Shown: positions 22,507-34,768, numbered from the stretch's first letter. The stretch is DNA of 64,000 nucleotides from Hordeum vulgare subsp. vulgare (GCF_904849725.1 NW_025422613.1:16572-80571); one strand, 5' to 3'. Notes: generated by a model not told the origin, from the letters alone. Numbers and translations: made by a program.

Positions 22507-23629
22507 AAAGTCATCAACACATAATACAGAGAATGTAAAGAGTTGAGGAATTAGAACCCGATTCTTGGTGAAGACTGTTGTTGATGACCCTGTTCCAACT
22601 GCTGTGACAGTTGTACATCTGGTTTGGAGCGGCTTGGTATTTAAACCAAAGGACACCCAGTCCCGGGACACACAGTCCCTACCGTATTCTCCTTGAGCTA
22701 AGGACACACAGTCCTCGCCCAACACTCGTGGTAAGTCTTCAGGGCAGACTTCCAAACCCTCACAAACTCGGTCACCCGGCGATCCACAATTGAGTGCTGG
22801 ATTGCTCTAGACCATGACGCCTAACCGTCTGGAGGATGCACAGTCCTCAAAGGTAAAAGGCTTCAGTCCCACACAGGAACAACTTCTTCAGTGATGCTCA
22901 ATCACTAGGTTTGGTTTGTGGTTTCGGTGGGTGGTGTATTTCCTCACTGATGATTTACTCTCGAAAGCTCTGAGGAATTGGGTTGCTCTTATGACAAGTG
23001 TCAGTTTCTAGCGGAGCAGCCAACCAGCTAGTGGTTGTGGGGGGCGGCTATTTATAGCCTGGGAGCATCCCGACATGATTTTACATTAATGCCCTTAAAT
23101 AATATGACCGTTGGAGTGGATAAGATCAGTGACTTGGCATGGCTTATCGAAACGGTCGGGACTCTCAACTGTGGGAGTCCTCATGTCACTCATATTCCTC
23201 ACTTGAGGCTTTTGGTAGGATTTTGCTTGGGTTGAGCATCATGAGGAAATCCATTCCATAGTGTTACTTTGACCCCCTTTAACAGTACGGTGTTCCTATT
23301 CATCAAATGCGAAGAAAGTAAAACAGAAAACGTAAATCTTCATGCTTCAATTTCTTCAGAACGATTTTCTTCATGAACCACCGATCTTCTCAATATCAAT
23401 ATCTTCATGAGGAATATCAATTTCATCGCAAATTCTTCGCGATTCATTTCTTCAGCTTCTGACCAATTTCTTCAACTGAAGACATATATTTTTAGGGGTC
23501 GATATTCTTCAAATATCTCAAACTCCTCAATGACTTATAGATCCTGTGTACACTTAAAAACACATTAGATACTTAACCTATAAGTCTTCAAACCACCAAA
23601 ATCACTAAGGGGCACTAGATGCACTTACA
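22507..23629 (-). repeat. 3' LTR of the copia element, outer 306 bp missing
   Basis: Corresponds base for base to 35093-36215. The missing part corresponds to 34787-35092. The break is at the end of the gypsy copy 3 LTR (CCCGACA at 22506), so the best explanation is that copy 3 inserted here and the rest of this LTR lies, or lay, on the other side of copy 3. It carries the TATAAATA motif (minus strand, 23049-23056) also present in the other LTR. Confidence 0.92.
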
Positions 23630-24155
23630 ATCTCCCCCTTTTTGGTGGTTGATGACAATTAGGTTAAGTCTTCAACAGGGATCAAAAATATGAAGTGTAA
23701 ATACTCATTTGAGGAATTTGAAAACAAGATTCACAGAGACTCCCCCTGAAGATGTGCATACCTTGAGGATTTTTCTTTTATAGCATATGCACGTTGATGA
23801 TTTATATCATGGAGATCTCCCCCTGAATCTTGTAAATCATGCATACATATAATATGTCATATGAAGAATATGAAGATGCATGATGGCAAATGGTATCTGA
23901 CAAATTCCAGCATGCGTGCATTAAAACTTGAGGAATAAGGATGCGAAGAAAAACGTTCAAAAAGCGTCAGAGTACCATCGGGCTTAAGTTACAACACATT
24001 ACATAAAAATTTCAGAAGAGCCAAGAGTTTGTAACTTAAATATAGTTCATAAGCCCCAAAAATAAATCCCGTTTGAAGACTAACTCTCAAGTTTCTCCCC
24101 CTTTGTCATCAAGGGACAAAAAGGGACAAACTGAGGACTAACGCCCCTGAAGACT
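23630..24155 (-). other. 3' untranslated region and polypurine tract of the copia element
   Basis: The minus strand reads ACCAAAAAGGGGGAGAT directly before the LTR (plus-strand positions about 23630-23647), the plus-strand primer site. Further GGGGGAG motifs on the minus strand occur near 23741, 23818 and 24095, giving four in about 480 bp. Between them is AT-rich non-coding sequence. Repeated polypurine tracts have been described for SIRE elements as I recall. Confidence 0.75.
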
Positions 24156-27100
24156 TCATTGCTTGGCAGTTGATGAAGATCCTTGGCGCTTCTTGGGTGT
24201 AGTCTTCTTCCTTGGGCCGGTTGCGGTGTCAAGTTGTTCCTCATCTGATTCGGCAGTGCGGAAGGACGAGAAGGAACTGTATTCAAGATCTGGCACAGGA
24301 ACGGGCCTGAACTTCTTCTTGGGAGGCCACGACCAATCAAAGTCCTGCTCAAAGTTCAATTCTTCAAGCTTAGTCTGGGTCTTCAGATGTGCAAGTGTAG
24401 CCCAGGTGCGATCAAAAATCTCATGCAGATAGTGATGATTAAGCTTCACACTGTTCTGTGTCTCAGTGAGGGTTTTCACAATGGCACCAAACTGGCGTTT
24501 GACCCATTTGTGATTGTGATCCACCTTCTGATGAAGACTGAGAAGAAGCTCTCTGGTGTTTAGCACGCGAGGAGGAACTGGGCTTGGCGGACGAGTCTCA
24601 GTGTCGTCCCATGAGGAATATGCATCTGGTTCTTTGAACTGGCCATCAAGGGGCCTGCTTCCTTCATCAATCACAAACTTTCCTTTTCCCTCAGTGGGCT
24701 CGAAAGTCTTCTTGTTGACCCGGATAGGAGGCATATAACCAACATGGTTCTGGAAATCTGCGTGAAAGTTGATGCCTGTCCTTGTCCTGAGGAATCTCAT
24801 AATCCATGGTGCATAGATTTTGTGATCATAGGGTCACATTGCATTGTCAGCCAAAGTCCTCAAGAAGAAATCATGGATATTCATGGGGATACCGTGAATG
24901 ATGTTGAAGAGGATGTTCTTCATGAGGCCGACGACATATTCGTCATCATCATGGCCTTTGATTGGCGCTAGCACACTGCAGAGAATGCGATAGACAGACC
25001 GTGGTGTGTACTTTAGCTCATGGACGAGGAATGTGGTTCTTGTGGGTTTTCCTGCAGCCAAAGGCTTCATGAGGACTTCCATCATTCCATTTGGCAGCTC
25101 ACGCTCACCATAAAGCTTCACTGCCCCTTCTGAAGGAATTGGTACGGGCAGTTCTCTGAGGAGTTCAGACGCTGGAGCTTTGTAGTGAGTATTTTGGGTC
25201 ATCCAGTCGAACACCCAAGTGTTGATGTCATCAGCATTGCCCGAGATGTGCAGAGTTGAATAGAACTGAAGAATTAGCTCACTATTCCAATCTGATATGT
25301 CGGAGCACATAGAGAGCAAACCTGCATCATGTAGTACACTGAGGACTGGTTCCATGCAGGGAATTTCTTCAAGGTCAGCATGAGGAATATGCCTGTGCTG
25401 GAATATCTTGTTGCGGCCACAGAGCACAGAAGCATAGTAGTTCATCTGCGTCCTTGTCCAAAACTTCAGATGCCTCATTTGAGGCTTTTCATAAGGATTC
25501 TCTCCGATGAAATACATACGTTCCTCAAAGAAATTCTCTTTCTGAAACTGGGGCCTCTTCGAGAATGGCAGGCGCTGAACTGGATTGAGATTGTGCTGAG
25601 GAATGGGAGGGGAAACAACCATGGCAGATTCTGGGTTGAGGACAATGAATTCATTGTTAGGGGCGGGAACATTTTCTTCAGCAGTTTCCTCAGGATGAGG
25701 AATTTCTTGTTCTAGCTGAGCATCAGGCTGAGGAATTTCTTCATCCTTCTCAGCTTGAGGAGTTTGATCAGCTTGTTAAGTGGGAGGAGCCTGCTCAGAC
25801 TGGACATTTTCTTCAGCTTGATTTTCATCAGCTGACTTTGTGGCAAAAGCAGATTCATCAGCTGCTGCAGCTGAGGCTTCAGTAGTCTTTTTCTGAGGAA
25901 TATGAGGTTGAGGACTGTCATCAATCTGTATTTCCTCATCAGTATGCTCCTCAGAGGAAGCATCCTTCATTTCCTCATCTGCCCTCGTAGTGTGGTCACC
26001 AACGACGACCATTTCAAATGAGGGTGCAACATGAAGAGGCACCGGGTCCAGTGGGGCAGATTCTTCAATTTCCTTGAGGCGTTTTGCCTCAATCTTTTCT
26101 TCTGCTGAGGAAGCTTTTCTCTTCTTCGCTTCCTTCTCAGCAGCCCTTGTCTTTTTCGCGTCTGATGCAGACGGGATTAACCTCTTCACCTTTGAAGTTT
26201 TTGGTGAAGGTGATTTCTCAACAGATTCTTCAGCTGGCAGTGAGGAACCAGCTGGAACAGAGTCATCAGCCTGCTTTGGTGAAGCAGCTGGATCAGTAGG
26301 GTTTGCAGTTTCATCAGGAGCGGTCTCAGTGACGATTTCTTCAATGGCCGGCTCATCAGCACGGCGCTCTTGGTATTGTTCCTCAGCTTGAGGAATTTCC
26401 TCCTCAACAGGAGATGCATCTTTTGGCTGTTCAACCAGGGGCTGAGGAGTTGGTGCTGGTGGGGGGTGACGTCTGTTGTAGTCATCAACAGCACTAGTGG
26501 CTAGCTTGATGAAATTGCTTTTGATGCTTGTGCGATCTGACAGTTTCTCACACTTGTCAGTCAAGACTTGCAGTTCTGCCTGGGTGGACACCAATGCTTC
26601 AGGCGTCAGTTTGAGAACATTCTGCCTGAGGAATTTTCTCCTTTCTGGCCTTTGCAATCTTTGCCTGCTTGGCCTTCTATTCCTTCCACTTGGCTTCATT
26701 TATGAAAGTAGCCACCATGTGGCTTACACCAGGAGGAAGTTTCAAATCATCAATGGGTGTGTTTGGGTCTTCATACCACACGTTGATGAAATCGAGGAGG
26801 ACCTTGGGGTCCATCGCCAGAGGAATAGCACTGCCTGATGCTTGTCCTACCCTTTCTTGTTTGTTCCTGATGATGGCTTCCAGAGTTTCATCATCATATT
26901 CTTCACTTCCCTCTGATGCAGACGGGACTGTGATGTTTCTTGGGCTGGGCAGAGGTGCAGGTTCAGTTGTAGCCAAAGTCTTCACATGGGGTGTTAAAGA
27001 CTTTGTCTCCGAGCTAGTTGCAGCTGGGAGTGGGGAGCTAGAGCTGGCAGTCGTAGTCTTCACGACTTTCTTCTGTACTAGCTTTGGAGGTGGAGCTGAG

Positions 27101-28056
27101 GACTTTGGTGTAGATGAGATTGGTGCTGAGGGTTTTGGCGCTGATGGTTTTGGTGTGGACGGTTTTGGAACCGAGGGTTTTGGAGCTGAGGGTTTGGTGA
27201 CTGAAGCCTGTGCAAACTTTTCTTGGGGTTTTGAAGCTTTTGCCTTTGCTGGCACAGACTTTGGTTGAGGAATCTCGGAGCCTGAGGTTTCTGCTGCTGA
27301 GGAATGAGCAGCACCGGAGGCAGCAGTTGAAGATTCATGAAATTTCTTCACTCTTGTTTCTGCTTGCTTCTTGAGCTTGGCCAGATGCCTTTCTTTTTCC
27401 TCTGGGTAGTCATCAAGTGTCATGAGACTTGAGGGATGAGCAACTTGATGATCCTCAAGCGGGGCCCTTCTGCCAGGAGGCTTCAAGGCGAATTTCTTCG
27501 CATACTTTGGAGTCACAAACATGTACTCCTTCCACTCCTTTGCCCATCTGCGTTCAATTTTCTGCAGCCTAATCTTCCTTTTAGGCATAGTCTCAGGTTC
27601 ATCATCAGGCGTGCAGTAGTACAGGTATATGTCATCAGGAATGTCCACAGCTGTGTTCTGCTCTAGTTTCTTTCCTCCCCTCTGTTTCCTTTCTTCCTCC
27701 ATTTTCTTCAGACGAGGAACTTTCTGAGGATTTTGAACTCTTGAGGATTCTGATGAGCCTTGAAGAGTTTCTTCCAGAAACGCCTGGAAGGTGCCAACGA
27801 AGAACACAGTAAGGTGGCGTTGGAGAGGCTCTTCGGTCAAGTGTCCAATGCACCCTGACTTGGTAGCAGAGGACGTCCACGGCGGCGGCGGACGTAGATG
27901 TTTCGTCTCCGGCGTGATCCTGGCGGCGAGAAGGTTGAGGCAGTGAAGCACTTCCTTGTCGGCGTCAAGACTTCCAGCGGTGGCGCTAGAGTTCGGTGTG
28001 CTGTGGCAGGAGAGCGATGAGGCGAAGAAGATGATACCGAGGGGGTTAAGGACATA
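24156..28056 (-). pseudogene. env-like ORF of the SIRE-type element, broken by stops and frameshifts
   Basis: One former frame of roughly 1,280 codons lies between pol and the 3' LTR. On the minus strand: a Ser/Pro-rich start near 28056, a segment ending with KWKE at TAG 26677, a frameshift near 26615-26640, an acidic/Lys-rich segment to TAA 25776, then a globular part to TGA 24834 and in-frame to a stop at 24156. The first part has a Pro-Lys-Pro-Ser repeat (about 27110-27200). The globular part (about 24700-25620) resembles the plant transposon protein domain found in such elements. I see no signal peptide and no clear membrane segment, so env-like describes position and lineage, not envelope function. 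The 5' end is unclear; the start may also hold a frameshift, since the Ser/Pro-rich frame and the following frame differ. Confidence 0.75.
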
Positions 28057-28190
28057 TTTATAGCCCGAAAGTTACTGTTTGGCGCGAAAGTTTCGGACCG
28101 AATAGCCCTTGCCTCTACGTCTCCGCAGGACACGTGTAGCTCCCGTACGATGCGGTGGAGATAGTGGAGATCATGGCTATCCAATCGTGG
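28055..28190 (-). promoter_or_regulatory. Promoter-like segment before the env-like ORF
   Basis: On the minus strand: an ATTGG (reverse CCAAT) near 28180, a G-box CACGTG at 28131-28136, then GGGCTATAAATA with the TATA motif at 28055-28062. The LTR has the same GGCTATAAATA core (35635-35642). The layout looks like a grass core promoter placed between pol and the env-like frame, which would allow a separate transcript. The ATG that overlaps the TATA motif would then lie upstream of the transcript start. Inference only. Confidence 0.4.
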
Positions 28191-28786
28191 GAAGTGGGGG
28201 TTCAGTTACTGTTCCTTTGAAGAAAACAATTTTTCAAAGATTTGAGGATTTTTGTTACAAAATCATCAGCTGACAAGGATGCAGTGAGGATTTGGAACAA
28301 AGTTTCAAGTAGAACGCATATGAAGAATTGAATAGACTGGATAAGTATGGCATAGAGGGAAGATCGGGTCCGATCACATTCACTTAGAAGAAACATCAAC
28401 TTGAAGAAATAGCAATAAGTGAATGATGTTGAGGACTAGAAATCTCTACCTAGGCAAATGAAAGTCATCAAGTGTTTTTGAAGATTTTGCAATAGATCAT
28501 CACAATGAAGAACAACTGTTTTGAAGAAATATGCATTGTGAGGAATTTGATCATTTGAAAAAAATCAACTTGAGGAATTTCACATTTGGCGGTGGCGTTG
28601 CCCACCATATAAGAAAGTTGATTACAGACGCCGCGTACAATTGTCGTAGGGCCCTGAGAATTAATTTCTTCGTTAATTTCTTCACATTCAGAGTGACTTT
28701 CTTCATCGGTTGAAGAAAATCGTTTCATCATGTGTTGCACATCTAAGTCATCAACTTTGCATAAGTGTTAGGATGTGTGCATGTTT
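28191..28786 (-). other. Non-coding spacer between pol and the env-like ORF
   Basis: About 600 bp, AT-rich, with many GAAGAAAT and GAGGAATT words on the + strand. A 90-codon open stretch on the minus strand (28468-28740) has no features I recognise. I see no gene here with confidence. Confidence 0.6.
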
Positions 28787-31700
28787 TTACAAAACATTTG
28801 AAGACTCTAAGATATTTAGCTCACACCGCAACTTGCAAAACCTTTTCTCATCCAAGGGCTTAGTGAAGATATCAGCCAGTTGATCATCAGTCTTCACATG
28901 GTCGATGAGGATATTGCCCTTGAGGACATGGTCCCGAAGAAAATGATGACGAATCTGGATGTGCTTGGTCTTCGAGTGCTGTACTGGGTTGTAGGCAATC
29001 TTGATAGCACTCTCATTGTCACAGTAGAGAGGCACATTCTTCATGTTGATGCCGTAGTCCTTGAGGGTTTGCTTCATCCATAGTAATTGAGCACAGCCAG
29101 AACCAGCAGCAATGTACTCAGCTTCGGCAGTGGAGAGTGATACGCAGTTCTGCTTCTTTGAGGACCAGCAAACAAGTGATCTTCCGAGGAAATGGCATGT
29201 GCCAGATGTTGACTTGCGATCCACACGGTCACCAGCATAGTCTGAATCAGAATACCCTACCAGATGAAGATTGGAGCCCTTGGGATACCATAATCCTAGT
29301 GTTGGTGTGTGAGCTAAGTATCGAAGAATATGTTTCACAGCCTTATGGTGTGATTCCTTCGGTTTTGCTTGAAAACGTGCACACATGCAAACACTAAGCA
29401 TTATGTCCGGCCTAGATGCACATAGATACAATAAAGAGCCAATCATAGAACGGTATACCTGCTGATCGAAATCTTTACCATTTTCATCAGTGCCGAGGTG
29501 ACCATTGGTAGGCATTGGAGTCTTGGCACCTTTGCATTCATGCATGTCGAATTTCCTCAGAACATCCTTGAGGTATTTCTCCTGTGATATGAAGATTCCA
29601 TTGTTTTGTTGACGAATTTGAAGACCTAAGAAGAATTTCAGCTCCCCCATCATAGACATCTGATATTCTTCACTCATCATATAGGCAAATTCATCACTGT
29701 ATCTTTTGTCAGTACAGCCAAATATGATATCATCAACATAAATTTGACATACAAACAGTTCATTATCATAAGATTTTGTGAAAAGAGTTGGATCGAGTGA
29801 ACCAGGTTTGAAGCCTTTCTTCATGAGGAATTCCTTCAATGTATCATACCATGCCCGAGGGGCTTGCTTGAGGCCATACAGAGCCTTCTTGAGTCTGAAG
29901 ACTTTGTCTGGATTCTTTGGATCCTCAAAACCTGGGGGCTAAGCAACATATACTTCTTCCTCAAGCTTACCATTGAGTAATGCACTTTTCACATCCATTT
30001 GATATAAGATGATGTTATGATGATTAGTATAAGCAAGTAGAATTCGAATAGCTTCAAGTCTAGCAACAGGTGCAAAAGTTTCATCGAAATCTATTCCTTC
30101 AACTTGGGTGTAGCCTTGGGCTACAAGTCGTTCCTTGTTCCTCACCACTTGACCGTCCTCATCTTGCTTGTTTCGGAAAATCCACTTGGTGCCGATGATG
30201 TTATGCTGGCGAGGATCGGGTCGTTTGACGAGCTCCCATACGTCATTCAGCTTGAATTGAAGAAGTTCGTCTTGCATGGCTTGGATCCACTCCGGTTCCA
30301 GAAAAGCCTTAGCTACTTTTGAGGGTTCTGTGATAGATACAAAAGAGAAATGCCCACAAAAGTTAACTAAGTGTGAAGCTTTTGAGCGAGTGAGAGGACC
30401 TGGCGCGTTGATGTCGTTGAGGATTTTGTCAAGTTCTACTTCATTTGCAATCCTCGGATGAGCTGGTTGAGGATTTTGTCTGGGCTGAGGAAGTGGTGTT
30501 TTTGCAATTTCCTCAGGAGCATCTTCTTGGTTTCTGTCAGCGATAGGGATTATTTCTTCTTCAATTTCCTCTGTGGGAACAATGTCTTCAGTAGGTTTAA
30601 GCTTTATTGCTTCCTCAGGAGACAGCTTATCTGGATCAGAAGGCAATTGCTCTCTTTGCGAGCCATTAGTTTCATCGAACCGCACATCTACAGTCTCAAT
30701 AACTTTGTTGTGATAGTTGTTGAAGACTCTGTAGGTGTGCGAGTCCTTTCCGTAACCGAGCATAAAACCTTCATGTGCCTTAGGTGCAAATTTTGAGCTA
30801 TGATGAGGATCTCTAATCCAGCATTTTGCACCGAAGACTTTGAAATAACTTACATTGGGTTTCTTGTCAGTGAGGAGTTCATATGAGGTTTTCTTGAGGA
30901 ATTTGTGAAGATATACCCTGTTGATGATATGACATGCAGTGTTGATTGCTTCAGGCCAGAATCGACGAGGAGTCTGATATTCTTCAAGCATAGTTCTTGC
31001 CATTTCAACCAGAGTCCTGTTCTTTCTTTCGATGACACCATTCTGCTGAGGAGTATAAGGAGCAGACAATTCGTGAGTAATACCAAGTTCATCAAGATAA
31101 TCATCAAGACCAGTGTTTTTGAACTCGGTTCCATTATCACTCCTAATATGTTTGATCTTGATGCCGAATTTCGTCGAGGCCCTTGAAGAAAATCGTTTGA
31201 AGATTTCCTGCACTTCAGTTTTATACACTATGATATGCACCCAGGTGTATCTGGAATAATCATCAACTATGACAAAGCCATATAGAGATGCTGCATTGGT
31301 TAGTTTTGCATAGTGAGTAGGTCCAAACAAATCCATATGAAGCAGTTCAAATGGACGGGTAGTGGTCATGATGGTTTTGGAGGGATGCTTGGATCTGGTC
31401 ATTTTCCCAGATTCACAAGCACCGCAGAGATGATCCTTGAGGAATTTGACAGATTCGATGCCAATGACATGCTTCTTCCTTGCAAGTGTGTGTAAATTCC
31501 TCATTCCTGCATGACCTAGTCTTCTGTGCCACAGCCATCCTTCTGAGGTTTTTGCTAGTAAGCAAGTGGCTGGTTGAGGACCTGTAGAGAAATCAACAAT
31601 GTACAAATCCCCTCTTCTTACACCTTTGAAGACTTTGGATCTGTCAGATTCCATGATGACTACACATCTATATCTACCAAAGATGACAATCATATCAAGA

Positions 31701-31972
31701 TCACAAAGCATCGAGATTGACATGAGGTTAAAGCCAAGGGATTCAACAAGCATCACTTTGTCCATATGTCTATCCTTGGAAATAGCTACTTTGCCAAGTC
31801 CCAATACCTTGCTTTTACCTTTATCAGCATATGTGATTTGCTTCAGAGGTGATCGAGTTAGTGGCATATTCATCAATAGGGTTTTATCACCAGTCATGTG
31901 ATGTGTGCAGCCACTATCGAGAACCCACTCAGTGTTTTTGGGTTTGTCATCCCGCAGATGAATTAGTACAGC
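28787..31972 (-). pseudogene. pol: copia pol: protease, integrase, reverse transcriptase, RNase H (one nonsense mutation)
   Basis: A single frame on the minus strand from 31972 to the stop at 28787, about 1,061 codons, cut by one TAG at 29939-29941 where a Gln codon is expected in the conserved YVAQPPGF segment. In order: protease (DSGCTHHM, about 31919), pre-integrase ([10 protein letters not shown]) and CGAC zinc region, integrase DDE ([28 protein letters not shown]), RT ([11 protein letters not shown]; catalytic YVDD with first codon at 29737; FFLGLQIRQ), RNase H (GYSDSDYAGD; STAEAEYIAA; CDNESAIKIA; HIQIRHHF). The INT-before-RT order is diagnostic of copia. A TAA at 31973-31975 lies immediately upstream, where SIRE elements are known to have a stop between gag and pol. 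Apart from the one TAG the frame is intact. Confidence 0.93.
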
Positions 31973-32175
31973 TTACCATCTCATATGCTTCATGTTTGAA
32001 GAATATGATGCTAATTTCATCAGTTTAGTGATTTCATCACTACAGAAATGTAAGGACGTGTGAAATATTTCTATTTCATCAATCATTAGCTTGCATCCTA
32101 TCAAGCATTTCCTCAGGTCTCTAGCAAATTCTTCAGATGATGATTTTCATCTGGAGACCTGACCTGCAGAAGTGA
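31973..32175 (-). other. gag-pol junction of the copia element
   Basis: gag ends at 32176 in one frame; pol is in another frame beginning after TAA 31975. In the pol frame the 45-60 codons upstream of this TAA are open and protein-like (ending SYSSNMKHMRW). Either gag once extended through here in the pol frame, with a frameshift near 32140, and pol was reached by reading through the TAA, or this is spacer. Confidence 0.45.
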
Positions 32176-34719
32176 TTAGTTTGATTTCTTCACCACCCAC
32201 ATCTGAAGGGGTGGCAAAGCGTTCAACATCCTGCGAGCACCATATGAGAAAGGTGGCATTGAAGCTAATGCACTTCTCTTAATAGTAGGGGGGTTAAAGT
32301 ACTCATATGAGTATGCAGAGAACTGGTTTGAGGATTTATGAACATAATAATTTGAAGAATAGCGCTCATAATCATATTCCTTGTAGTTTCCCTGCATGTT
32401 AGACGCATAAGCACGGGTATGAGCATAGTTTTGACCAGTTGAGGATTTTGATCCTCTTGAAGACTTTGGTTCTCCTGAGGAATTTGATCTGGGGTTCAGA
32501 CTCTTCAGAGGTGATGTCATGAGGACATTCACTTGAAGATTTTCAAGACAGCTTTTGGGAACCCAGATTTTCCTCACAGGAGGGCCATTCCTGCAGTTAG
32601 TTCCAACATATCGAGCAAATACTTCACCAGATTGATTTTTGAACAGTTTATAGTTGGAATCAAATGACTCATCCGAGGAATAGGATAATTCACATGAGAA
32701 GCCAGCTAGATTAGATGGATCAAAAGGAGGCCCAATAGCAGCAACCCATGAGGTTTTGGGATACTGCTCAGGTTTCCAATAAGATCCATCAGCATTCAAT
32801 TTCCTCTCAAAGGCAATTCCTTCTTTCCTCGGGTTCCTGTTCAAGATCTGCTTTTTGAGCACATCACAAAGGATTTGATGTCCTTTGAGGCTTTTGTACA
32901 TGCCTGTCACGTACAATTCCTTCAACCCTGCATTTTCATCAGTGACATTTGTGTTTTCCTCAAGTGAGGAAATTGACACAACAGGTGCAGTTGAAGAATC
33001 TGTAGCAGTGGTAGCATTTGAAGATTCTGGTGAAGAATTAGCAGTTTCACGATCAATGCATTTAAGACATGGAGGAATAAATTCGACTTGACTAGCGCTG
33101 ATCTGTTGAGCTAGTAATGAATCATTTTCCATTCGAAGATCATCATAAGACATCCTCAGCTTCTCAAGATCAAGCTTCCTTTGAAGAAATTCGTAAGAAA
33201 GCTTCTCATGATCAGTGAGGAGTGTATCATAACGATTCTGAAGAATATCAAATCTAGACTGAAGATTTTTCATGTCATCGGTGAGGATTTGATTAAGATT
33301 CATTTCTTCATTCAACAGATCATCACTTTTGTCTAGCAGTTTTTGAAGCTTTTCCAGAGAAGTTTGTTGTTTAGTGGCAATGATGGCAAGTTTACTGTAA
33401 CTGGGTTTTTTGTACTCATCATGTTCACAGTCACTTGAATCAGAGGAGGAGGCATTATGTGATACCTTTGAACCTTTTGCCATGAAGCAATAGGTTGGAG
33501 CGAAGTCATCAACATAGTCATCAGTATGGATGGTGCACTCATTTTCTTCAATATTGAAGATTGACTTGCTGACGAAATTGGTTGCTAGTGCAAGACTAGC
33601 CTGTCCGGATTCTGAATCTTCTCCAGAGCCTTCTTCATCATCACATGCTTCTGATTCTGCCTCGGAATCCATTTCCTTGCCAATAAGTGCCCGAGCCTTT
33701 CTGAAGCTAGTCTTCTTGTGTGAGGAAGACTTTGAATATGAGGATTTTGACGATTTCTTCTTCTTCCTTGAGTCATCAGAACTGTCATCCTTGTATTTCT
33801 TCTTCTTTGATTCCTTTCCCCAGCGAGGACAATCAACAATGTAATAACCTGATTTCTTGCACTTGTGACAGGTCCGTTTCTTGTAGTCCTCAGATGCAGA
33901 TTCTGATTTCCTCATGTCTCTTCTTGATGATTTACCGAACTGGCCTCGTCGTGTAAATCTCTGGAATTTCCTCACAAGCATTGCAAGCTCCTGTCCAAAT
34001 TCTTCAGGGTCACAACTGCTGTCATCTGTTTCTTCTTCAGATGAGGAAATTGCTCTAGCCTTCAGTGCTCGTGGTCTGGAATAGCTTGGTCCATATAGAT
34101 CTCTCTTTTCTTCTTGCTGGAATTCATGAGTATTTAGCCTTTAAAGAATATCAGCTGGATCTAGCATCTTGTAGTCTGGTCTTTCTTGAATCATCAGAAC
34201 TAGAGTGTCAAATGAAGGATCCAAGGATCTCAGCAGTTTCTTCACAACTTCGTGATCAGTGATGTCTCGAGCTCCCAGTGCTTGCAGTTCATTTGATATA
34301 TCAGTCAGGCGATCAAAGGTGTCTTGGCAGCATTCATTGTCATGTCTCTTGAAACGATTGAAGAGATTGCGAAGAATATCAACACGAGAGTCACGCTGGG
34401 TTGATACTCCTTCATTTACCTTGCACAATCTCTCCCAGATCAGTGTTGCAGATCCCAAAGCACTTACTCTTCCAAACTGACCTTTGCTCAAATAGCCACA
34501 GATGATGTTCTTCGCTTGAGAATCGAGTTGCTTAAATCTCTTCACATCAGCTGCAGTGACACTAGCAGAAACGAGGGGAACGCCATTTTCCACAATATAC
34601 CAGAGATCATTGTCAATTGCTTGCAGATGCAGTTGCATTTTGTTCTTCCAGAAAGGAAAGTTCTTCCCTTCGTAGGTGGGACATGGTGCAGTCACCTTGA
34701 ACATGCCTGCAGTCGACAT
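32176..34719 (-). pseudogene. gag: copia gag with coiled coil (nonsense mutation, altered zinc knuckle)
   Basis: Starts at ATG 34719, 49 bp after the PBS, and runs to 32176 in one frame (847 codons) with a single TAA at 34141-34143 after residue 192. The N-terminal part is the copia gag domain (YEGKNFPFWKNKMQLHL; LDPSFDTLVLMIQERPDY). Then an acidic Ser-rich region, a zinc knuckle that reads CX2CX4YX4C (CHKCKKSGYYIVDC) with Tyr at the His position (a CAC to TAC change would do this), a Lys/Ser-rich basic tract, and a long coiled-coil-like segment (about 33120-33340). The C-terminal part is typical of SIRE-type extended gags. The knuckle defect and the stop mean no functional capsid protein. 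Confidence 0.9.
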
Positions 34720-34768
34720 AACTAAAACTCCAGGTGGTTAAACCAAAATCACATAGAACAAGGGAGTA

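Noticed and set aside
22611..22793. 60-codon frame duplicated at 35197-35379
   Set aside because: It lies in both copia LTRs on the antisense strand; the duplication is the LTR pair.
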